Of a stretch of 64,000 nucleotides of DNA, positions 27,182-36,319 are shown piece by piece. The stretch is taken from positions 1-64,000 of the forward strand of contig NZ_BCTU01000016.1 of assembly GCF_001590925.1 (NCBI RefSeq), given 5' to 3'. The notes under the pieces were generated by a model that saw only the letters and a program-made list of their open reading frames with translations, was not told the origin of the DNA and ran no database searches. A program made the position numbers and the translations under genes. The DNA comes from Serratia plymuthica NBRC 102599 (GTDB taxonomy: Bacteria > Pseudomonadota > Gammaproteobacteria > Enterobacterales > Enterobacteriaceae). How positions within the stretch are numbered: position 1 is the stretch's first letter; each line of letters opens with the position of its first letter.

Positions 27182-28503
27182 GCACATCAACCACTGAAAC
27201 GCCGATCGTCGATTCGCCTGCCGCCGCCTCTGCTGCCCATCCGCCAAAAACCGGCAGGCTGGCGGCCGCCAGTTCGATTGGCACCGCACTGGAATGGTAT
27301 GACTTCACCGTTTACAACATTATGGCGGCGCTGATTTTCAACCACGTGTTCTTCCCGTCGTTCGATCCGCTGGTGGGCACCATTCTGGCGTTTTCCACCT
27401 ATGCGGTCGGCTATGTTTCGCGGCCGATTGGCGGCATCGTTTTTGGCCATCTCGGCGACGTATTGGGTCGGCGATTTGTGCTGGTCACCACGCTGGTGAT
27501 TATGGGGGTCACCACCGCACTGATGGGGCTGTTGCCCGGTTACGCCAGTTGGGGTGTCTGGAGCCCGCTGCTGTTGGTGACGTTGCGTTTTATTCAGGGC
27601 ATCGCGCTGGGGGGCGAATGGGCGGGGGCGGTATTGTTGTCGATGGAACACGGTAAATCGCATCAGCGGGGACGCAACGCTTCGTTTGCTCAGGTTGGCC
27701 CTTCCTGCGGCACGCTGATCGGCACCGGCTTGATCACGCTGGTGACGGTGGCGATGTCGGCGGATGATTTCCAGCAGTGGGGTTGGCGCATTCCTTTCCT
27801 GCTTAGCCTGGTGCTGGTGGTATTTGGCTTGTGGTTACGTCGTGGCGTGGGGGAAACGCCGGCATTCCTGAAGTTGGAGGCGTCCAGGGATGTGACTCAG
27901 GCTCCGATCCGCGAAGTATTTACTCAACACAGGCGGCCGTTGCTGATCGCCGGCGGCTCGCGCATCGGTTCCGACGTGCTGTATGCGCTGGTGGTGGTAT
28001 TTACCCTGACCTACGTCACTACGGTGCTGAATCTGCCGCGCCCGCTGGCGCTGACCGCCACCATGCTGGGGGCGATTGGCAATGCCATTACCGTGCCGAT
28101 GTTCGGCGCGCTGTCCGATCGCTTTGGCCGTCGGCCGGTGTATATCGGCGGGGCGCTGGCGGCGATGGTGTGGGCGTTCGTGTTCTTTGTGTTGTTGGAC
28201 AGCAGCCAGCCGGTGCTGATCTGCCTGGCGGTGGTGATCGGCTTGCTGATCCATGCGGCAATGTACGGCCCGCAGGCGGCATTCATCACCGAACAGTTTC
28301 CGACGCGGGTACGTTATGCCGGCTCGTCGCTGGCCTACACGCTGGCCGGCATTCTCGGTGGCGGCTTTGCGCCGCTGATCATCGCTACGCTGTTCAAATC
28401 CTACGACAGCACGCTGGCGATCTCGGCCTATGTGGTGGCGGCGTTACTGATCACGCTGTGGGCGGTGATTGCCGCGAAGGAGACGGCGCACAAATCCTTG
28501 TAA
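27178..28503 (+). CDS. MHS-type MFS transporter
   Basis: A 441-residue major facilitator of the metabolite:H+ symporter branch (ShiA/ProP/KgtP-like) with about 12 transmembrane segments. Signatures are ALEWYDFTVYNIMAALIF in TM1, FGHLGDVLGRRFVLVTTL in the loop 2-3, RFIQGIALGGEWAGAVLLSMEH in TM4-5 and ALSDRFGRRPVYIGG in the loop 8-9. This family imports small organic acids or zwitterions. It is coupled to the preceding gene by ATGA overlap, so it most likely imports the substrate of the DUF2848/amidase pathway. Confidence 0.9.
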   Translation: MSTSTTETPIVDSPAAASAAHPPKTGRLAAASSIGTALEWYDFTVYNIMAALIFNHVFFPSFDPLVGTILAFSTYAVGYVSRPIGGIVFGHLGDVLGRRFVLVTTLVIMGVTTALMGLLPGYASWGVWSPLLLVTLRFIQGIALGGEWAGAVLLSMEHGKSHQRGRNASFAQVGPSCGTLIGTGLITLVTVAMSADDFQQWGWRIPFLLSLVLVVFGLWLRRGVGETPAFLKLEASRDVTQAPIREVFTQHRRPLLIAGGSRIGSDVLYALVVVFTLTYVTTVLNLPRPLALTATMLGAIGNAITVPMFGALSDRFGRRPVYIGGALAAMVWAFVFFVLLDSSQPVLICLAVVIGLLIHAAMYGPQAAFITEQFPTRVRYAGSSLAYTLAGILGGGFAPLIIATLFKSYDSTLAISAYVVAALLITLWAVIAAKETAHKSL

Positions 28504-28509
28504 AGTAAG

Positions 28510-28532
28510 GCCGGGTGAGGGATTCACCCGGC
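28510..28532. terminator. Hairpin after the MHS transporter gene
   Basis: GCCGGGTGA pairs with TCACCCGGC around GGGAT. It lies between the convergent MFS and HD-hydrolase genes, with only a weak T-rich tail. Confidence 0.55.
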
Positions 28533-28552
28533 TTGCTGCAGCCTGATGGAGA

Positions 28553-29161
28553 TTACTTCAGCCAGCCTTTGCGCTGCGCATCCTGCAGGTGTTGCAGCAG
28601 GTGCTTCCACAGCTCCGGGTGGACTTCAGCGATCATCGCATTGCGTGACAGCACTTGCTCCAGGCTGATGCCGTTCTCGACCCAGCTTTGGCCTTCGTTA
28701 TGCAGGTTCATCAGCATCGGCATGGTGCGGTCCAGCACCAGCGCAAAGCGCGCGTCGGCGCTCTCGCCGTCTTCATACTCCTGCCATAAAGCGGTGAAAG
28801 ACTCGCGTTGTGGCGTCGGCAGCATGCCAAACAGCCGCCGTGCCGCTGCCACTTCCTGATCGTGGATTGCTGCGCGCGCCGCCAGATCGTAAACCAGCAC
28901 GTCGCCGGCGTCGATTTCCACGATGTCATGCAGCAGCGCCATCTGGATCACCCGCTGGATATCAACGCCTTCACCGGCGTACGGCGCCAGGCTGAGAGCG
29001 GCAATGGCAAAGTGCCAACTGTGCTCGGCGGAGTTTTCCTGGCGCTGGGTGCCGAGAACTTTGGTGCGGCGTTGCACGCTTTTCAACTTGTCGATTTCCA
29101 TCAGGAACTGGATGACCTGGGTCATTGAGCCGAAATCTAACGCGGGTACAGCGGATGACAT
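28553..29161 (-). CDS. HD-domain hydrolase (5'-deoxynucleotidase-like)
   Basis: A 202-residue HD-superfamily protein. The metal-binding His and Asp motif is present: RRTKVLGTQRQENSAEHSWH (His at about 48-51), MALLHDIVEIDAGDV (HD at about 80) and a later Asp in FALVLDRTMPMLM. This is the HD_3/YfbR-HDDC2 pattern, whose members remove phosphate from deoxynucleoside monophosphates. I chose the ATG at 29161 behind TTGAGGT; the frame continues upstream without a good start. It is a single gene divergent from trhA. Confidence 0.85.
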   Translation of the reverse strand: MSSAVPALDFGSMTQVIQFLMEIDKLKSVQRRTKVLGTQRQENSAEHSWHFAIAALSLAPYAGEGVDIQRVIQMALLHDIVEIDAGDVLVYDLAARAAIHDQEVAAARRLFGMLPTPQRESFTALWQEYEDGESADARFALVLDRTMPMLMNLHNEGQSWVENGISLEQVLSRNAMIAEVHPELWKHLLQHLQDAQRKGWLK

Positions 29162-29266
29162 GGTGTAAACCTCAAGGTAGGTGGGTTGAAGCTCGTCGAT
29201 TGTAGACCAGCGGGCAGGGGATTTCGATGTTTGTGGCGTTACACGCATTCACAGTTTTATTTTAGC

Positions 29267-29278
29267 GTACACGTGTAC
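29267..29278. promoter_or_regulatory. 12-base perfect palindrome upstream of trhA
   Basis: GTACACGTGTAC lies in the 190-base gap between the HD hydrolase and trhA, followed closely by a TTGTTCTC...-type A+T-rich stretch. It is a candidate operator of unknown regulator. Confidence 0.4.
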
Positions 29279-29351
29279 ACTGGAATTGTTCTCAGTTAAG
29301 CTGGTTTGCGGTAATTTCGAACAATATTGTGCGTTTGAGGATTTGTGATTT

Positions 29352-30029
29352 ATGGGAAATACTGGCGTAGTGATGAAAGCCGAGAACGACAGAAATACCG
29401 CTACGGCGTATCCGTGGGCAGAAGAGATAGCCAATAGCATCAGCCACGGTATCGGACTGGTTTTCGGCATTGTCGGGCTGGTGTTGTTGCTGGTACAGGC
29501 GGTGGATACCGGCGCCGGTATCACGGCCATCGCCAGTTACAGTCTTTATGGTGGCAGCATGATCCTGCTGTACCTCGCTTCAACCTTGTACCATGCCATT
29601 CCGCATCAGAAAGCCAAGCACTGGCTGAAGAAGTTTGACCATTGCGCTATTTATCTCTTGATTGCCGGTACCTACACGCCGTTTCTGCTGGTGGGGCTCA
29701 ACTCGCCGCTGGCCAAAGGGCTGATGGCGGTTATCTGGGGGTTGGCGCTGCTGGGGGTATTGTTCAAACTGGCGTTCGCCCATCGCTTTGAGGCGTTGTC
29801 GTTGGTCACCTATCTGACGATGGGCTGGCTGTCATTGATCGTGATTTATCAGTTGGCGACCCGCCTGGCGATCGGCGGCGTAACGTTGCTGGCGGTGGGG
29901 GGCGTGGTCTATACCCTGGGGGTGATTTTTTACGCCTCCAAACGGTTCCGCTTCGGTCACGCTATCTGGCATGGCTTCGTGCTCGGCGGCAGCCTGTGCC
30001 ATTTTATGGCGATTTATCTGTACGTCTGA
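29352..30029 (+). CDS. trhA: Hemolysin III/TrhA family membrane protein (YqfA)
   Basis: A 225-residue seven-transmembrane protein of the PAQR/hemolysin III family, nearly collinear with E. coli YqfA. Conserved pieces are [21 protein letters not shown] (with the first conserved His), [35 protein letters not shown] and [15 protein letters not shown], which carry the Ser/His/Asp residues of the putative metal site. E. coli TrhA influences membrane energetics; hydrolytic activity is proposed for the family. It is followed by a DUF2165 gene on the same strand. Confidence 0.9.
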   Translation: MGNTGVVMKAENDRNTATAYPWAEEIANSISHGIGLVFGIVGLVLLLVQAVDTGAGITAIASYSLYGGSMILLYLASTLYHAIPHQKAKHWLKKFDHCAIYLLIAGTYTPFLLVGLNSPLAKGLMAVIWGLALLGVLFKLAFAHRFEALSLVTYLTMGWLSLIVIYQLATRLAIGGVTLLAVGGVVYTLGVIFYASKRFRFGHAIWHGFVLGGSLCHFMAIYLYV

Positions 30030-30191
30030 GTGTCGACCTCGCACGTGTTAGTGCCATATTGAACAAGCGTTTCTTTTGGGTTAAAAAGGGAGCGCTTGTT
30101 TCTTACGGGTATCCAGCAAGCCCCTTTCCCATTCCTGAGCCCGCACACTTGCACTTACGGTGCGTCTATCACTTTTTCAGGAATCATCACT

Positions 30192-30689
30192 ATGATCGTT
30201 CGCTTATCTAAAGCGCTGCTGGTATGCGCTATGGCGCTGTTTGCTACCCTGGTTGCCTTTGGCAATATTACGGATTACGGCTCCAATTTCGCCTTTGTGC
30301 GCCATGTTTTTATGATGGACACTATTTTCCCCGATGCGACCATCACTTACCGCTCGATACAAACGCCCTGGCTGCATCACGCAGGCTATATCGTCATTAT
30401 TATGCTGGAAAGCCTGACCGCGCTGCTGTGTTGGAGCGGCGGCCTGCGTTTGTTGGGTGGCCTGAAACTGCCGTCGCAAGCGTTTAATGGTCGTAAAAAA
30501 TTGGCGGTAGCCGGCCTGACGCTCGGGTTCCTGACCTGGCAAGTTGGCTTTATGTCGATCGGGGGAGAGTGGTTCGGTATGTGGATGTCGCAACAGTGGA
30601 ACGGCGTGCCTGCTGCCTTTCGTTTCTTTGTAACCCTTCTTTTAGTTCTGATCTATCTGGTTCAGCGTGACGGAGAGTTGGACGAATAG
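30192..30689 (+). CDS. DUF2165 family small integral membrane protein
   Basis: A 165-residue protein with four predicted membrane segments (about 6-28, 60-83, 100-122, 137-157). The pattern GNITDYGSNFAFVRHVFMMDTIFPDATITYR and HHAGYIVIIMLESLTALLCW is the DUF2165 signature, and GGEWFGMWMSQQWNG lies before the last segment. The function is unknown. The open frame reaches 30096, but the ATG at 30192 follows CAGGAATC and gives the family N-terminus. Confidence 0.82.
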   Translation: MIVRLSKALLVCAMALFATLVAFGNITDYGSNFAFVRHVFMMDTIFPDATITYRSIQTPWLHHAGYIVIIMLESLTALLCWSGGLRLLGGLKLPSQAFNGRKKLAVAGLTLGFLTWQVGFMSIGGEWFGMWMSQQWNGVPAAFRFFVTLLLVLIYLVQRDGELDE

Positions 30690-30700
30690 CTAGGGGTGTA

Positions 30701-30720
30701 GGGCGCAACAGGTTGCGCCC
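30701..30720. terminator. Hairpin after the DUF2165 gene
   Basis: GGGCGCAA and TTGCGCCC pair around CAGG, 12 bases after the stop codon and just before the convergent ygfZ end. No T-run follows. Confidence 0.5.
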
Positions 30721-30742
30721 ACGGATTCTGCGTGCTGGACCC

Positions 30743-31729
30743 TTACGCTTCCAGCGAATACGGCAAGGGTTTGATCGTCAACTGACTGGCGGCATCGTCA
30801 CGTACCCGCAGTTTGCTGTCGGCATCCAAATCGTTATTCAACACCGCTTGCACCCAAAGCCGGCCATCGGCCAGCTTGCCGGCGGCCAGCACCGTACCGG
30901 TCCGGCGCCAGTTATCGCCCAACTGCAGTTCGAGATCCTCAGCGGCCAGCGGCACCCGTCCGGCGTTGCCTTCCAGCCAGTACAGCGCACGCTTGTTGGC
31001 GCCGCGGAATTTGGCACGAGCTACCATCTCCTGGCCGGTATAGCAGCCCTTGCTGAAGCTGATGCCCTCCAGCGCCTGCAGGTTGGTGGCTTGTGGAATC
31101 AACTGCGCGCTGTTGGCGGCGTCAATCACCGGGTAACCGGCTTCGATATCCAGCGTCAGCCATTGTTGGCTGTCGTTCAGTTCTGCCTGCTCGTTCAGTT
31201 TGCCCGTTAATTGTTCGGCCACCGCGGCGGTGGTCACCAGCAGAAAACGTTCCGCCGGCGCAGAGAAGTGCAGCAGGGTGGTTTCACCGTCCTGCACCAC
31301 CTGATGCTCCGCATCCGGCAGGCTGTTGAAGACGCCCGCCAAGGCTGCGCGTGCCTGAAAACCGGCTACGCCCAGCAGCACCGCTTCGCTATCGACGGCA
31401 ATGGTGAGCTTGGAGAACACCGCGTATTTCTTGATTTCCGCCAGTTGGCTGTCCAGTACGCTGCGGCGTTCCAGATAGGCAAAGTCTTCACCGCGGTGGA
31501 ACAGACGCAGGTTGCTCCACATTTTGCCCTTGGCATCGCAGTGGGCGCACAGCACGTGACGATCGGCCGCCAGCGCTTCGATGTCTGCAGTCACCTGGCC
31601 CTGAAGGTATTTCACCCTGTCCGGGCCGCTCAGCGTCACCAGCGCCCAATCCTCCAGAGAGATCAGGGTCAGGGGCAGATGGGAGGAGGCGGAAGGCTGA
31701 CGGGGTGGAAATGGAATTTTATACGCCAT
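30743..31729 (-). CDS. ygfZ: tRNA-modifying folate-binding protein YgfZ
   Basis: A 328-residue folate-dependent protein related to GcvT that supports Fe-S enzymes such as MiaB. The diagnostic motif [12 protein letters not shown] with its essential Cys (about residue 226) is present, as are [15 protein letters not shown] near the N-terminus and [12 protein letters not shown] precedes the ATG. It is divergent from sdhE, the standard enterobacterial arrangement. Confidence 0.95.
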   Translation of the reverse strand: MAYKIPFPPRQPSASSHLPLTLISLEDWALVTLSGPDRVKYLQGQVTADIEALAADRHVLCAHCDAKGKMWSNLRLFHRGEDFAYLERRSVLDSQLAEIKKYAVFSKLTIAVDSEAVLLGVAGFQARAALAGVFNSLPDAEHQVVQDGETTLLHFSAPAERFLLVTTAAVAEQLTGKLNEQAELNDSQQWLTLDIEAGYPVIDAANSAQLIPQATNLQALEGISFSKGCYTGQEMVARAKFRGANKRALYWLEGNAGRVPLAAEDLELQLGDNWRRTGTVLAAGKLADGRLWVQAVLNNDLDADSKLRVRDDAASQLTIKPLPYSLEA

Positions 31730-32053
31730 AGTAAGATCCTGCTTAACGTTTAGCTTACCTGAAGGTGTGTTGGCCCCATGGTAAAAGAGGCGGCGGGCTT
31801 TGCAAACTGTTATTCACGCTTGCCGCCTCGGCAGCGCTTTTTTTGACATTTAGCGCTTTATTCCACTTTACGTAGAGAACGTCCTTCCCGGCGAGTATGT
31901 CAAATTGTTACTCTATGGGATTACGGCCAAAGGTAACCCTTGCAGACAGATCTTTGGCCGATGGAATTATATCGCGCAGGTGTTGCCATACAGTGTGTCG
32001 GTTGAACCCTGCGATGGCTTTTGCCACGCCGAAAAGAGGTTAGTCATAACAAC
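31730..32053. other. Divergent intergenic region ygfZ/sdhE
   Basis: About 320 bases without a gene. A TTGACA hexamer on the plus strand at 31844-31849 could be a -35 box for sdhE. GAGGCGGC (31788-31795) and GCCGCCTC (31823-31830) form an inverted repeat ahead of a seven-T run at 31838, which could be a terminator-like or small-RNA end on the plus strand. Confidence 0.4.
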
Positions 32054-32320
32054 ATGGATATTAATAATAAAGCACGTATTCACTGGGCCTGCCGCCGTGG
32101 CATGCGTGAGCTGGACATCTCAATCATGCCGTTCTTCGAGCATGAGTACGACCAGTTGAATGACACAGACAAAGCGTTGTTTATCCGCCTGCTTGAGAGC
32201 GACGATCCCGATCTGTTCAACTGGTTGATGAATCATGGCGCTCCGCAAGACAGTGAACTGCAGAGAATGGTGACACTGATCCAGACGCGAAATAAAGACC
32301 GTGGCCCAGTGGCGATGTAA
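32054..32320 (+). CDS. sdhE: FAD assembly factor SdhE
   Basis: An 88-residue protein that promotes covalent flavinylation of SdhA and FrdA. The RGxxE motif is present in CRRGMRELD (residues about 14-22), followed by [14 protein letters not shown] and the conserved [13 protein letters not shown]. It is nearly identical to E. coli SdhE (YgfY/CptB). I chose the ATG at 32054 ([16 protein letters not shown]). Its end overlaps the GTG start of ygfX by 20 bases. Confidence 0.96.
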   Translation: MDINNKARIHWACRRGMRELDISIMPFFEHEYDQLNDTDKALFIRLLESDDPDLFNWLMNHGAPQDSELQRMVTLIQTRNKDRGPVAM

Positions 32321-32723
32321 TGTCCGCATTTCCTGGCGCACCCAGTTACTTTCGCTGCTGACCCACGGCGTTCTGATCCTGCTGATCCTGATTTCGCCCT
32401 GGCCGGAAGGCTACGGCCCGATCTGGCTGGTGTTGTTGACGCTGGTGGTATTTGAATGCATCCGCAGCCAAAAGCGCATTGCGTCGCGGCAGGGCGAACT
32501 GCGTCTGCTGGCGAATAAGCGGTTAAGTTGGCACGGACAGGAATGGTTGCTGGCAAAGCAACCCTGGATGCCGCGTTACGGCATTTTGCTGACGCTGCAG
32601 CCGACGCAGGGCAAAAAACGCCGCCGGCTGTGGCTGGCCTCCGACAGCATGGGCAAAGCCGAATGGCGGCATCTGCGCCAGTTGCTGCTGCACCCGTCGG
32701 CCGATGATGACGAGGAACCCTGA
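32301..32723 (+). CDS. ygfX: YgfX/CptA membrane protein
   Basis: A 140-residue protein with two membrane segments at about 14-50 ([20 protein letters not shown] and [16 protein letters not shown]) and a soluble tail ending in [20 protein letters not shown]. It aligns along its length with E. coli YgfX. Reported roles are conflicting: a toxin affecting MreB/FtsZ neutralised by the sdhE product in E. coli, and a partner of SdhE without toxicity in Serratia. The start is GTG at 32301 inside sdhE. Its TGA overlaps the creB ATG by one base. Confidence 0.92.
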   Translation: MAQWRCNVRISWRTQLLSLLTHGVLILLILISPWPEGYGPIWLVLLTLVVFECIRSQKRIASRQGELRLLANKRLSWHGQEWLLAKQPWMPRYGILLTLQPTQGKKRRRLWLASDSMGKAEWRHLRQLLLHPSADDDEEP

Positions 32724-33418
32724 TGAAGCCGACGCTCTGGCTGGTGGAGGATGAGCCCAGCATTGCCGATACGCTGATTTACACCCTGGAGAGCGAAGGC
32801 TTTCAGGTACGCTGGTTCGAACGTGGCGAGCCGGCATTGCAGGCGTTGGCGCAAGGAGCGCCCGCGCTGGCCATCCTCGATGTCGGCCTGCCGGACATCA
32901 ACGGTTTTGAACTGTGCCGCCGTTTGTTGTCGCAGTCGGCGGATTTGCCCATTCTGTTTCTCACCGCCCGCAGTGACGAAGTCGATCGCCTGATCGGGCT
33001 GGAGATCGGCGCGGACGATTACGTCGCCAAACCTTTTTCTCCCCGCGAAGTCAGCGCCCGCGTGCGCACCATTCTGCGTCGCCTGCAAAAACAGCAGCGC
33101 CTGCAACAGCCGGCGCTGTACACCTTTGGTCCTTTTGACCTGGATGAACCCGCAGCGATCCTTTATTACCATCAGCAGCCGCTGCCGCTGACCCGCTACG
33201 AATTTCTGCTGTTGAAAACGCTGCTGCTGGCGCCTGGCCGGGTGTTTTCACGCCAGCAACTGATGGACAGCGTTTGGGCGCAAGCGGAAGAAAGCCTGGA
33301 TCGCACCGTCGACACCCACATCAAAACGCTGCGCGCCAAGCTGCGGGCGATAGATCCCGGTGAACCGCCTATTCACACTCACCGGGGCATGGGCTACAGC
33401 GTGAGCCGCCAAGCATGA
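32723..33418 (+). CDS. creB: Response regulator CreB
   Basis: A 231-residue OmpR-family regulator close to E. coli CreB. The receiver domain keeps WLVEDE, phospho-Asp in AILDVGLPDINGFELCRRLL (about 55), LFLTARSDEVDRLIGLEIGADDYVAKPFSPREV, and the winged helix ends TVDTHIKTLRAKLRAIDPGEPPIHTHRGMGYS. It binds TTCAC-N6-TTCAC tags, one of which lies before creD. It is coupled to ygfX by TGATG and to creC by ATGA. creA is not adjacent. Confidence 0.95.
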   Translation: MKPTLWLVEDEPSIADTLIYTLESEGFQVRWFERGEPALQALAQGAPALAILDVGLPDINGFELCRRLLSQSADLPILFLTARSDEVDRLIGLEIGADDYVAKPFSPREVSARVRTILRRLQKQQRLQQPALYTFGPFDLDEPAAILYYHQQPLPLTRYEFLLLKTLLLAPGRVFSRQQLMDSVWAQAEESLDRTVDTHIKTLRAKLRAIDPGEPPIHTHRGMGYSVSRQA

Positions 33419-34833
33419 GAATCGGCCTGCGCCTGCTGCTGGGGTATTTCCTGATTGTGGCGGTGGCGGGCTATTTCGTACTGAGCATCTTCGTACAGGA
33501 GGTAAAGCCTGGCGTACGGCGTGCGACCGAAGGCACCTTGGTGGACACGGCTAACCTGCTGGCGCAAATAGCGCGCCTGGACCTGCAGCGCGACGATGTG
33601 GCGCACGGGCAGCTGGCGCAGGCATTCACCCAACTGAATCAACGGCCGATTGGCGCCAACATTGCCGGTATCCGCAAGGATCGCAGCGAATACCACGTGT
33701 ACCTCACCGATGCGCGCGGCACGGTTATTTTTGACTCTGCCGGCCAGGCGGTCGGCCAGGACTACTCACGCTGGAATGACGTTTATCTGACGCTGCGCGG
33801 CCAATATGGCGCACGCAGTACGCGCAGCAACCCGCAGGATGAAAACAGCTCGGTGATGTACGTCGCCGCGCCGGTACTGGAGCAGGGCAAAATTATCGGC
33901 GTGCTCAGCGTAGGTAAACCGAACAGCAGCATGGCGCCGGTGATCAAGCGCAGCGAGCGGCGCATTTTGTGGGCCGGCGCGCTGCTGCTGGGCATTGCCT
34001 TGCTGATCGGCCTGGGCTTCGTCTGGTGGATCAACCGTTCGATTGGCCGGCTGGTGCGCTATGCCGATGGCGTAGCGCAGGGCGAAAGCGTGCCGTTGCC
34101 AAAAATGGGCAGCCACGAGCTGACGCAACTGGCGCAAGCGCTGGAAAGTATGCGGATGAAGCTGGAAGGTAAAGCTTATATCGAACAGTACGTACATACC
34201 CTGACCCACGAGTTGAAAAGCCCGCTGGCGGCGATCCGCGGCGCAGCCGAGTTGTTGCAGGAATTGCCGCCGCCGGCGACTGCCCGGCGATTTTTGACCA
34301 ATATCGAGCAACAAAGCGCCCGTATTCAGCAATTAGTGGATAAGTTGCTGGTGCAGGCACGGCTCGAAAGCCGCCCCGGCCTGGAATTGGCACCGCTGGC
34401 GATGGCGACGCTGGTGCGCCAGGCGGTGGCGGGCAAAGAAGCTCAGGCGGCGCAGCGCGGCGTTGTGTTGCAGGTGGATGCGCTGGAGGCGATCACACTG
34501 ACCGGCGATGGGTTGCTGATTAGTCAGGCTCTGACCAATCTGCTCGACAACGCGCTGGATTTCACCCCGCCGGGCGGTGCCGTCAGCCTGTGCGGCGAGC
34601 GCCGGGAGAGCCACTACCTCATCACCGTCAGCGACAACGGCAGCGGCATCCCGGACTATGCGCAGGACAAAGTGTTCGAGCGTTTCTATTCGCTGGCGCG
34701 GGCCGATAAACCCAAAAGCAGCGGGCTGGGCCTGAACTTTGTGCAGGAAGTGGCGCGATTGCACCGGGGCGGCATTCAGTTGTACAACCGCCAACCGCAC
34801 GGCGTGGTAGCCGTTTTCACTTTATCGCTCTGA
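33415..34833 (+). CDS. creC: Sensor histidine kinase CreC
   Basis: A 472-residue inner-membrane kinase. TM1 at about 6-26 (LLLGYFLIVAVAGYFVLSIFV) is followed by a periplasmic sensor region with SEYHVYLTDARGTVIFDS, TM2 at about 183-205 (ILWAGALLLGIALLIGLGFVWW), a HAMP-like linker, the H-box YVHTLTHELKSPLAAIRG (His about 265), the N-box ALTNLLDNALDFTPPGG and the G-boxes VSDNGSGIPD and GLGLNFV. It controls CreB phosphorylation. Its signal is debated; growth in minimal medium and fermentation products induce the E. coli regulon. Confidence 0.95.
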   Translation: MRIGLRLLLGYFLIVAVAGYFVLSIFVQEVKPGVRRATEGTLVDTANLLAQIARLDLQRDDVAHGQLAQAFTQLNQRPIGANIAGIRKDRSEYHVYLTDARGTVIFDSAGQAVGQDYSRWNDVYLTLRGQYGARSTRSNPQDENSSVMYVAAPVLEQGKIIGVLSVGKPNSSMAPVIKRSERRILWAGALLLGIALLIGLGFVWWINRSIGRLVRYADGVAQGESVPLPKMGSHELTQLAQALESMRMKLEGKAYIEQYVHTLTHELKSPLAAIRGAAELLQELPPPATARRFLTNIEQQSARIQQLVDKLLVQARLESRPGLELAPLAMATLVRQAVAGKEAQAAQRGVVLQVDALEAITLTGDGLLISQALTNLLDNALDFTPPGGAVSLCGERRESHYLITVSDNGSGIPDYAQDKVFERFYSLARADKPKSSGLGLNFVQEVARLHRGGIQLYNRQPHGVVAVFTLSL

Positions 34834-34834
34834 C

Positions 34835-34850
34835 TTCACCGTCCCTTCAC
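34835..34850 (+). promoter_or_regulatory. CreB binding tag upstream of creD
   Basis: TTCAC (34835-34839) and TTCAC (34846-34850) are separated by six bases (CGTCCC), a perfect match to the CreB tag TTCACNNNNNNTTCAC. It lies 68 bases before creD, which E. coli CreB activates strongly. Confidence 0.9.
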
Positions 34851-34917
34851 ATAACCACATCCTGTTTTCACTTGCCGGTTTTATCGTGGTGCCATTACCT
34901 ACAAGGAGCGCGCAGCG

Positions 34918-36282
34918 ATGATGAAATCGGTACTGTTTTGGAAAATAACCACTCTGCTGGGATTGATGATTTTAATGATTATCCCGGTGACGCAGTTGAT
35001 GAACGTGATTGAGGAGCGCAGTGGCTATCGCCAGAGCGTGGTTGGGCAGGTGAGCGAAAGCACCAGCCGGGCGCAGCGCATTTTGGGGCCATTGATTGTC
35101 ATCCCTTATATCGAGCGGGAAGAGAAGAAGGACGACAAGGGGCAACCGGTAGTGCAGAGAGTGAGGCATTATCGTTATCTGCTGCCGGAGAGTTTACAGG
35201 TTAGCGGCAAGCCGAATGTAGAGGTACGCAAGCTGGGTATCTATCAAACCCAGGTATATCAGGGGCCGTTAAAGTTTCAGGTGAAATTCGGTCAGCCGGA
35301 CTTGGCTGATTTGCAGCGCAGCAACGTGACTCTTGAGCAGCCCTATTTGCTGGTCGCCCTCAGCGACTCGCGTGGCATCAAGAGCATCTCGCCACTTGCC
35401 AGCACCCAGCCGCCAACCCCCTTTGAACCGGGCACGCGCGTGGATACGTTGCCGCAGGGCATCCATGCGCCATTGCAGCTTGCCGCGTTGCAAAAAGAGG
35501 GGCTGGATGCCGATTTTACCCTAACGCTGGCGGGCACCAGCAGCTTGTCACTGGTGCCGCTCGGCCGCAGCAGTGAATTAACGCTGCAAAGCAACTGGCC
35601 GCACCCCAATTTCCTCGGTAACTTCCTGCCGGATGAACGCAAGGTGACGGAAAAAGGCTTCAGCGCCCGCTGGCGCAGCACCTGGTTCGCCAACAACATC
35701 AACAGTGCGTTTCATTATGACGACGGGATCATTGACGAAGATAAGCTGCCGGCCTTCAGCGCCAGCCTGATTGAACCTGTAGATCACTATCAATTGACCG
35801 AACGTGCGGTGAAATATGCCGTGTTGTTCATCGGGCTGACGTTCATGGCGTTCTTCCTGTTCGAAACCCTGACCGGCCTGCGGGTGCATCCGATCCAGTA
35901 TCTGCTGGTCGGTGCCGCGCTGGTGCTGTTCTACCTGATCCTGCTGGCGTTCTCCGAACATTTCGGCTTCGCGACTGCGTACCTGTTGGCCAGCGTGGCC
36001 TGCAGCGGCCTGATTGCCTTTTATCTCAGCGCGGTGCTGCGCGGTAAGCGACGCGGGGCGATGTTCGCCGGCAGCCTGCTGATGCTTTATGGCGTGTTGT
36101 ACCTGCTGTTGCAGTCGGAAGATAATGCGCTGGTGCTCGGGGCAGGGCTGCTGTTCGCTATTCTGGCGGGGATCATGCTGCTGACGCGTAAGCTGGACTG
36201 GTATCAGGTGGCCGATCCGGCGCGGTTGAGCGGCGAAACGCCGACCGGTGACGGCGAAAATCGCTTCCGGTTGTGGAAATAG
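34918..36282 (+). CDS. creD: Inner-membrane protein CreD
   Basis: A 454-residue membrane protein of the CreD family, linked to colicin E2 tolerance and beta-lactam or envelope responses. One N-terminal membrane segment (about 9-27), a large periplasmic domain (about 30-295) with ESTSRAQRILGPLIVIPY and GRSSELTLQSNWPHPNFLGNFLPDER, then a cluster of five or six segments (about 297-425) containing VKYAVLFIGLTFMAFFLFE and VHPIQYLLVGAALVLFYLILLAFSEHFGF. A second ATG follows immediately after the first. ACAAGGAGC precedes it. Confidence 0.94.
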   Translation: MMKSVLFWKITTLLGLMILMIIPVTQLMNVIEERSGYRQSVVGQVSESTSRAQRILGPLIVIPYIEREEKKDDKGQPVVQRVRHYRYLLPESLQVSGKPNVEVRKLGIYQTQVYQGPLKFQVKFGQPDLADLQRSNVTLEQPYLLVALSDSRGIKSISPLASTQPPTPFEPGTRVDTLPQGIHAPLQLAALQKEGLDADFTLTLAGTSSLSLVPLGRSSELTLQSNWPHPNFLGNFLPDERKVTEKGFSARWRSTWFANNINSAFHYDDGIIDEDKLPAFSASLIEPVDHYQLTERAVKYAVLFIGLTFMAFFLFETLTGLRVHPIQYLLVGAALVLFYLILLAFSEHFGFATAYLLASVACSGLIAFYLSAVLRGKRRGAMFAGSLLMLYGVLYLLLQSEDNALVLGAGLLFAILAGIMLLTRKLDWYQVADPARLSGETPTGDGENRFRLWK

Positions 36283-36293
36283 GCAGAGGCGTT

Positions 36294-36312
36294 GGGCGCG
36301 GCAATCGCGCCC
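36294..36312. terminator. Hairpin between creD and fldB
   Basis: GGGCGCG and CGCGCCC pair around GCAAT between the convergent ends of creD and fldB. It has no long T-run on either strand. Confidence 0.5.
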
Positions 36313-36319
36313 ATTGGCA

